NCBI GenBank assembly: GCA_030525245.1 | Contig: JAUNFB010000002.1 | Coordinates: 12,720-48,748, forward strand | DNA length: 36,029 bases | DNA from: Erysipelotrichia bacterium | GTDB taxonomy: Bacteria > Bacillota_I > Bacilli_A > Erysipelotrichales > Erysipelotrichaceae | Direction: 5' to 3' | Part shown: positions 31,327 to 36,029 of the stretch, one piece after another | How positions within the stretch are numbered: position 1 is the first letter of the stretch | Layout of the letters: each line of letters opens with the position of its first letter | Notes under the pieces: generated by a model | Databases searched by the model: none | Seen by the model: the letters and a program-made list of their open reading frames with translations, nothing else | What the model was told of the DNA's origin: nothing | Position numbers and translations under genes: made by a program

Positions 31327-31674
31327 ATGAATTTAAGTTTAGTTGAAGACATTACTAAGGCTCAATTAAAAAAGGATCTTCCTTATTTTGAACCGGGATG
31401 TACTGTAAAGGTATCTGTAAAGATTCAAGAAGGCGATAAAACTCGTATTCAGGTATATGAAGGTGTTGTTATCGCAATTAACGGACATGGAATTGCTAAG
31501 ACATTTACTGTTAGAAAGATGTCAAGCGGTGTTGGCGTTGAAAGAACATTCCCACTTCATTCACCGATTATTGATAAGATTGAAGTTGTTCGTTTCGGTA
31601 AAGTTAGAAGAGCAAAATTGTTCTACTTACGCGGACGTTCAGGAAAAGCAAGCAGAATCGAAGAAAAACGTTAA
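31327..31674 (+). CDS. rplS: Large ribosomal subunit protein bL19
   Basis: L19 sits at the 30S-50S interface. The 115 residues show [82 protein letters not shown], the normal family sequence. GAAGGAGA precedes the ATG at 31327; the frame is open a little further upstream, but within the leader. It has its own promoter and leader and ends at a strong terminator, so it can be expressed apart from trmD. Confidence 0.97.
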   Translation: MNLSLVEDITKAQLKKDLPYFEPGCTVKVSVKIQEGDKTRIQVYEGVVIAINGHGIAKTFTVRKMSSGVGVERTFPLHSPIIDKIEVVRFGKVRRAKLFYLRGRSGKASRIEEKR

Positions 31675-31682
31675 TTTTCAAG

Positions 31683-31705
31683 AACCGGGTAAGTGCCCGG
31701 TTTTT
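31683..31705 (+). terminator. Terminator after rplS
   Basis: AACCGGG (31683-31689) pairs with CCCGGTT (31696-31702), six-base loop, T run to 31705. It is the most GC-rich hairpin in the window and lies 18 bases before lepB. Confidence 0.88.
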
Positions 31706-31723
31706 GTTTTATAGGAGGGCAAA

Positions 31724-32326
31724 ATGGAGACTTTGAGGTTAAAGATAACAGAATTATTAGGAACTTTATTTATCGCAATATTGATTTATTTGGATGATAT
31801 TTTAGATACGATAGTTACCGTAATAACAACTGCTGTTGTTTGTTTAATAGTAACGCATTTTATTTTTATGCCGGTAAGAGTCAAGGGAACGAGTATGTAT
31901 CCGACACTATATGATCAATCTATCGGGTTTTCTAATATTATCGGTAGAAAACTCGGAGGACTGAAGAGATTCGATATCGTTATTATTCATATTGATGAGA
32001 AAGATGAAAATTTGGTAAAACGGGTAATCGGTTTGCCTAACGAAACAATTTCTTATACTGAAGGAGTGCTTTATATAGATGGAAGAGCTGTGGAAGAGGA
32101 GTTTTTGGATCAGGATTATGTAAAACAACAATTAGAATTTTCTTATCATGATTATTTTACCGATGATTTTACATATACTTTATCTGATGACGAATATTTT
32201 TGTATGGGTGATAATCGTCTTGTTTCTTCAGATTCCCGTTTTTACGGACCGTTTAGCAGTGACAAAATAATTTCAAAAGGTATATTTATAATTTATCCCT
32301 TTTCCAAATTCGGATCAGCTCAATAA
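31724..32326 (+). CDS. lepB: Signal peptidase I
   Basis: It removes signal peptides from exported proteins at the outer face of the membrane. The 200 residues have a membrane helix at about 30-48, the catalytic Ser57 in VKGTSMYPTL, the general base Lys99 in LVKRVIGLP, and the MGDNRLVSSDSRFYGP signature near 167-182. The N-terminal 30 residues may form a further helix or in-plane segment. AGGAGGG four bases before the ATG is a strong ribosome site. No promoter fits between the rplS terminator and the start, so expression depends on read-through or on a promoter inside rplS. Confidence 0.95.
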   Translation: METLRLKITELLGTLFIAILIYLDDILDTIVTVITTAVVCLIVTHFIFMPVRVKGTSMYPTLYDQSIGFSNIIGRKLGGLKRFDIVIIHIDEKDENLVKRVIGLPNETISYTEGVLYIDGRAVEEEFLDQDYVKQQLEFSYHDYFTDDFTYTLSDDEYFCMGDNRLVSSDSRFYGPFSSDKIISKGIFIIYPFSKFGSAQ

Positions 32327-32335
32327 GGAGATTTT

Positions 32336-33175
32336 ATGAGTTATATTTCTATTGTTAAAGCTGCATTTATCGCTTTTCCTTTGGTTGCCGCAATCGTAAC
32401 CGTGCCATTTGTTTTAGTAGAATATCATAAATACGGTTCCGTTAATAAATTAAGAACATTGATTATTTATTCATTTATATTGTATATGATAACAGTGTAT
32501 TTCTTAGTTATTTTACCTTTGTCGGATATTGAAGATGTTCGCAATCTTACTACTCCGACAACTCAATTGATTCCTTTTAAATTCATTTATGATTTCATTA
32601 GCAACACTCCTTTGAAATTGAATGATTTCAGCACATATATACCGGCATTGAAACATCCCAGTTTTTATACCGTATTTTTTAATATATTAATGACTGTACC
32701 TTTTGGAATGTACTTAAATTACTATTACAAGTGTGATTTAAAAAAAGTTATAAAGTATAGTTTTATTTTGTCTTTGTTTTTTGAATTAACACAGTTGAGC
32801 GGCTTATATTTTATTTATCCGCGACCTTATCGACTGTTTGATGTAGATGATTTGATTATGAACACTTTAGGCGGTATCTGTGGTTACTTTTTAATGAATA
32901 AACTGAATCATTTATTACCGACGAGGGATGAAATAGATGAAAAATCATTCAATGACGGTTTAAAAATATCAGGATTAAAGAGACTAGTGTTATTTTTCTT
33001 AGATGGTCTGATATGTTCAGTGTTCATTACCTTTGTTATGATGTTTTTCAACTATTCTTTTGTCAAATATATTGTTATATTTATTTATTATATAGTGGTT
33101 CCTTTGCTTAATAACGATCAAACTCTTGGTAGTAAGTTCTTGAATATTAAATTTGTTGCTTCTAAATATAAATGA
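32336..33175 (+). CDS. VanZ-like/RDD membrane protein, stopped early by an in-frame TGA
   Basis: The 279 residues up to the stop contain a VanZ-like domain (membrane helices with VYFLVILPL, TQLIPFKFIY, FELTQLSGLY and DVDDLIMNTLGGICGYFL, about residues 40-195) and the first part of an RDD domain (LKRLVLFFLDGLICSVF to DQTLGSKFLNIKFVASK). VanZ-type proteins are implicated in glycopeptide tolerance; the RDD domain is of unknown role. Translation stops at TGA 33173-33175 in the middle of the RDD domain, but the same frame stays open to 33445. AAGGAG precedes the ATG. A recent nonsense mutation or read-through are both possible. Confidence 0.75.
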   Translation: MSYISIVKAAFIAFPLVAAIVTVPFVLVEYHKYGSVNKLRTLIIYSFILYMITVYFLVILPLSDIEDVRNLTTPTTQLIPFKFIYDFISNTPLKLNDFSTYIPALKHPSFYTVFFNILMTVPFGMYLNYYYKCDLKKVIKYSFILSLFFELTQLSGLYFIYPRPYRLFDVDDLIMNTLGGICGYFLMNKLNHLLPTRDEIDEKSFNDGLKISGLKRLVLFFLDGLICSVFITFVMMFFNYSFVKYIVIFIYYIVVPLLNNDQTLGSKFLNIKFVASKYK

Positions 33176-33445
33176 TTATATCTGTTAATCAGAACAGCAA
33201 TTATTTATGTTTATTGGTTATTATTCCCTACATTATTGCTTTTTCTGACTGCTTTAGTTATTAATGTTTTTGAGTTCAGTGATATAGAAATAACCGCGGC
33301 TTATTTTATTGATTTAATGATATTTTTCTTATATTATTTAATCTCGCTTATAAATTTATTGTCCGGCAGAAAGATGTTCTACGATCGATTTATTAAAGTT
33401 CAGTGCGTGAGCACAATTAAAATCGATGAAAGGAAAAATGCATGA
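33176..33445 (+). pseudogene. C-terminal part of the VanZ-RDD gene, in frame after TGA
   Basis: Directly after the TGA the same frame continues for 89 codons (LYLLIRTAIIYVYW onward) and completes the RDD domain with two membrane helices and GRKMFYDRFIKVQ. A lone downstream start (TTG near 33236) has no ribosome site, so this is best seen as the tail of the upstream gene. Its stop overlaps the next gene's start as ATGA, the normal coupling expected if ribosomes reach this point. Ordinary codon composition shows no sign of long decay. Confidence 0.7.
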
Positions 33446-34185
33446 AAGATAATTTTTATCAACAAATATTTAAAAGAAAGTCATTTCACTTATTTCGAAA
33501 TTGTCCTGCTGAACCTTTGAATGAGGAAATATTACTGAAAATTAAAGAGAAATATTATCAGCTAAATAAGTTATATCCGAATATTATAACCGATATTCAA
33601 ATCGTTAAGGGAAATTATCGAGGTGAACAATATGACATTTTATTTTACAGCGAAATTAAAGATAACTATTTGCGCAATATTGGCTATATTGGGGAACAAT
33701 TAGATTTATATTTGACAGGATTAAATATCGGATGTCTGTGGTACGGAATGGGTAAACCTGCAGAAAACGAGTATAATGGTTTGAAATTCGTTATTATGAT
33801 GCTGATCAAAAAAGTACCGGATGATAAATTCCGTAAGGACATGTTTAAAAGCAAGCGAAAAGATATTGCTGAAGTGTGGTGGGGAGAAAATCATAAAGAT
33901 GTTGGAAATATAGTCCGTTTTGCTCCTAGTGCTTGTAACAGTCAGCCATGGTTGGTGAAAGATAATGCTGAAAGTTTAGAAGTCTATCGCTACAGAAAAA
34001 AAGGCCGAGTAGGAATTATGCCAAAAGATAAAGTCAGTTATTATAATCAAATTGATATCGGTATATTTCTTCTTTTTATCGAAGTTGTGTTACAAGAAAG
34101 AAAAATTACTTTCGAAAGAAAACTTTTTGATGATAAAGAAACAGAAAATGAATCGGTTCTTTCGGCGATATATTATTTAAAATGA
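33442..34185 (+). CDS. Nitroreductase-like protein (TM1586 type)
   Basis: The 247-residue protein looks like the TM1586_NiRdase branch of the nitroreductase fold, flavin proteins with two pseudo-symmetric halves. Visible features are the opening FKRKSFHLFRN, the middle IGEQLDLYLTGLNIGCLWYGMGKP near 90-115, and the second-half FAPSACNSQPWLV near 158-170, the family's FMN-site sequence. Substrate is unknown. The ATG overlaps the stop of the VanZ-RDD frame, with AAAGGAAA just upstream. The family position suggests a redox enzyme, possibly for oxidised or nitro compounds, but this is only inferred. Confidence 0.72.
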   Translation: MKDNFYQQIFKRKSFHLFRNCPAEPLNEEILLKIKEKYYQLNKLYPNIITDIQIVKGNYRGEQYDILFYSEIKDNYLRNIGYIGEQLDLYLTGLNIGCLWYGMGKPAENEYNGLKFVIMMLIKKVPDDKFRKDMFKSKRKDIAEVWWGENHKDVGNIVRFAPSACNSQPWLVKDNAESLEVYRYRKKGRVGIMPKDKVSYYNQIDIGIFLLFIEVVLQERKITFERKLFDDKETENESVLSAIYYLK

Positions 34186-34225
34186 GTGAAGCATAGGTAT
34201 ATTTTTAGGAAACAGAGGTGGGAAA

Positions 34226-35620
34226 ATGAAAGATATTTATGTGATAATTATTGCTTTTGTTGCGTTGCTGACAGGAGTATTAGTGGATTACTTGATTCGC
34301 AAAAGCAAAATTGATTATTTAGATAAAGAAAAGGAAAACAGCTTACGCAAAATTGATGAATTGCAAAAACAATATGAGCAAGTAAACCTGCTGTTAAACA
34401 GTTGCAAAACTGATGTGGCAGTTAAGGAAGAAAAAATAAAGGATTTAACTTCTAATGTTGAAAAACTGCAAATTGTTAATACTGATTTGATGAACGAAAA
34501 AAACAAGTTAAGCGTACAATTAGCCGATATCAGAGCATCTAAATCAGCAATTGAAGAAAGCAACAAAAATCTAAAACAGTGGATCGAAAAATCCGAAAAT
34601 CGACTTAAGGATTCCTTCTCCAGTTTGTCTAAAGATATAACCGAAAATAATTCAAAGTTTTTTTTGGATAATGCTAATGAAAAATTGAATGATTTTGCAT
34701 CTAAATTGAAAGAGAATTTACAAGGTAATAATGAAAAAGTTGATAGTATGGTTAAACCTGTAGATACAGAGTTGAAAAATCTGCAAGAAAAAATGACAAG
34801 TTTAACGGAAAGAGTAGATAATCTAAAAAGTCAAAACAGTGAATTGAAAAATGCGACCGATATGTTGAATAATACTTTAAAAAACAACTCATTGCGAGGC
34901 AAATGGGGTGAAGAACAATTGCGTAAGATTGCCGAATTATCAGGAATGATTGCACATATCGATTTTGAGGAACAAGAAACAAACGGCAAAGGAAGCAGAC
35001 CGGATATGGTTATTCATTTAACTGGCGGAAGGACTATACCGGTTGACAGTAAAGTGCCGATGAATGCATATATTAAATATTTAAATGAAAGTGATGATCA
35101 ACAGAGAAAAAAATATTTAGATGAGCATGTCAAGTCTGTGCGCAACCATATTGATACTTTAAATAAAAAAGCTTATTGGAAAGATGAGAAGAGAGCAGCT
35201 GAATTGGTAGCGATGGTTGTCCCTTATGAATCCGGCCTATCAGCAGCTTTTAGCACTGATCAAAACATATTTAGTTATGCGATGGAAAAGAATGTTCTTT
35301 TGTTGTCTCCAATGACCTTTTATGCTTTCTTGAAATCTGTTTCAATCGGCTGGCAAGAAAATGCGATGAGTAAAAATGCTCAAGAAATTGCCAATTTAAG
35401 CAAAGAATTGATAGGCCGTTTTGAAAAGTTTTTCTCTTATATGGAAAATGTTGGAAAATCGATCAATGATGCCCGCGATCAGTATGACAAAGCGATGTCT
35501 TCTTATAATACGAGATTGTCGGTTACTTTTAATCGTTTTAAGCAATATAGTACTGCTTCAGATATGATCGAAGAGAAACCGACATATATGTTGACGGATA
35601 ATAACAGTAAAGATGAATAA
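34226..35620 (+). CDS. rmuC: DNA recombination protein RmuC
   Basis: RmuC limits rearrangements at inverted repeats and belongs to the PD-(D/E)XK nuclease group. The 464 residues have an N-terminal membrane helix (about 4-22), a long coiled coil (about 30-215), and the RmuC domain: SLRGKWGEEQLRKIAELSGM, GSRPDMVIHLTGGRTIPVDSKVPMNAYIKYL and YEKNVLLLSPMTFYAFLKSV-like sequence. The E, D and K of the nuclease core appear in GEEQL, RPDMV and VDSKV. AGAGGTGGG lies ahead of the ATG. It is separated from the preceding gene by 40 bases and may be in the same unit. Confidence 0.93.
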   Translation: MKDIYVIIIAFVALLTGVLVDYLIRKSKIDYLDKEKENSLRKIDELQKQYEQVNLLLNSCKTDVAVKEEKIKDLTSNVEKLQIVNTDLMNEKNKLSVQLADIRASKSAIEESNKNLKQWIEKSENRLKDSFSSLSKDITENNSKFFLDNANEKLNDFASKLKENLQGNNEKVDSMVKPVDTELKNLQEKMTSLTERVDNLKSQNSELKNATDMLNNTLKNNSLRGKWGEEQLRKIAELSGMIAHIDFEEQETNGKGSRPDMVIHLTGGRTIPVDSKVPMNAYIKYLNESDDQQRKKYLDEHVKSVRNHIDTLNKKAYWKDEKRAAELVAMVVPYESGLSAAFSTDQNIFSYAMEKNVLLLSPMTFYAFLKSVSIGWQENAMSKNAQEIANLSKELIGRFEKFFSYMENVGKSINDARDQYDKAMSSYNTRLSVTFNRFKQYSTASDMIEEKPTYMLTDNNSKDE

Positions 35621-35712
35621 ATTGAGAAAAAATGTTGCTGATTACAGACGATATTTTTGGGAGAATAATAAATAATCATAAATTGTATTTTCTGTTTTCC
35701 CTTAGCGAATGA

Positions 35713-35718
35713 TATAAT
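35713..35718 (+). promoter_or_regulatory. Extended -10 upstream of the ogt-type gene
   Basis: TATAAT (35713-35718) preceded by TGA. The hexamer 17 bases upstream is a poor -35, but the TG element compensates. The leader is about 88 bases. Confidence 0.55.
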
Positions 35719-35812
35719 TAAGATGGTAAGCAAGATTGAATAAGAACAAAAAGATTAGAGCGTGGGATAGTCATTTTATCTTTTGAACTGAAATTGCGGA
35801 GGCAACAGCAAA

Positions 35813-36029
35813 ATGAAATATATTTATAAATACTGTACACCTAAAGAATATTCTGATATGTATATGAGCAGTGATGGTCAATATTTGACCGGACTATGGT
35901 TTGAAAACTCACAGGACAATATTAAAAATGGGCAAGATGGTATTTGGAAAGATCTTCCGATATTTGCGGATACGGCAATGTGGTTAAATGACTATTTTAT
36001 TGGGCGGCGACCTGAAAACAGTGTTAAAT
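35813..36029 (+). CDS. ogt: Methylated-DNA--protein-cysteine methyltransferase (3' truncated by the window)
   Basis: The visible 72 residues are the N-terminal domain of an Ogt-type O6-methylguanine repair protein: YIYKYCTP, SSDGQYLTGLWFENSQ, then DLPIFADTAMWLNDYFIGRRPE. The match is to the N-terminal ribonuclease-like domain; the DNA-binding helix-turn-helix and the PCHR active-site cysteine lie beyond the window. GGAGG ten bases ahead of the ATG at 35813 supports the start, and an extended -10 promoter precedes it. The frame stays open to the last base. Confidence 0.8.
   Translation, partial: MKYIYKYCTPKEYSDMYMSSDGQYLTGLWFENSQDNIKNGQDGIWKDLPIFADTAMWLNDYFIGRRPENSVK

Noticed and set aside
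31457-31714. 85-codon plus-strand frame over rplS
   Set aside because: Out-of-frame shadow of the ribosomal protein gene that runs through its terminator.
33236-33445. Separate small membrane protein gene
   Set aside because: It is in the same frame as the interrupted VanZ-RDD gene, completes that domain and has no ribosome site, so it is treated as the remainder of that gene.
1-36029. Alternative genetic code with TGA as Trp, suggested by the TGA in the VanZ-RDD gene
   Set aside because: Trp is encoded by TGG throughout, and TGA clearly ends other genes (for example rimM at the ATGA overlap with trmD).

Overview
The window reads as ordinary chromosome of a low-GC Gram-positive bacterium (Bacillota). 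The code is the standard bacterial one: Trp is TGG and several genes end in TGA. Gene content and order point to the class Erysipelotrichia or a near relative; this is inferred from the gene set, not proven. The window is densely coded, with no gene-free stretch over about 215 bases. I see no IS element, prophage, CRISPR array, rRNA or tRNA gene.

Layout. 1-347: 3' end of pnp with its terminator. 562-2392: a secreted C39-like cysteine peptidase and a lipoprotein. 2550-4645: trmB, a second lipoprotein and a disordered protein. 4652-5854 (minus): cca, divergent from murC (5949-7322). 7332-9263 (minus): an operon of a DUF5685 protein, a J-domain protein with a cysteine-rich tail, and a membrane zinc-ribbon protein. 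9338-10068 (minus): a DUF212 membrane protein and a NifU-like protein. 10140-16512: S1-domain protein, pgi, an orphan RnfC-like Fe-S protein, a large membrane protein of unknown function, a galactokinase-type kinase and a PIN-like nuclease. 16591-22173: a ytxG-like gene, a helical hydrophilic protein, a ccpA-like regulator, tyrS, a lipoprotein and a MurJ-type flippase. 22234-23794 (minus): rpsD with a structured leader, and a CmpB-type membrane protein. 23943-29353: ezrA, iscS, thiI, ffh. 29438-32326: rpsP, khpA, rimM, trmD, rplS, lepB. 32336-36029: a VanZ/RDD gene broken by an in-frame TGA, a nitroreductase-like gene, rmuC and the start of an ogt-type gene.

The order trmB, murC, ytxG, ccpA, tyrS, rpsD, ezrA, iscS, thiI matches, with insertions and inversions, one Bacillus subtilis neighbourhood as I remember it. 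Here it joins directly to the ffh-rpsP-khpA-rimM-trmD-rplS translation cluster. Themes are tRNA maturation and modification (cca, trmB, thiI, trmD, tyrS), ribosome assembly (rpsD, rpsP, rimM, rplS), protein export (ffh, lepB) and envelope growth and division (murC, murJ, ezrA).

The most promising poorly described pieces are the DUF5685/J-protein/zinc-ribbon operon, the orphan RnfC-like protein with its membrane partner, the disordered SPI-motif protein beside trmB, and the UGA-interrupted VanZ-RDD gene. Compact regulatory layouts also stand out: a promoter -35 inside a terminator arm, a terminator inside an opposing gene, interlocked divergent promoters, and a probable leaderless cca message.
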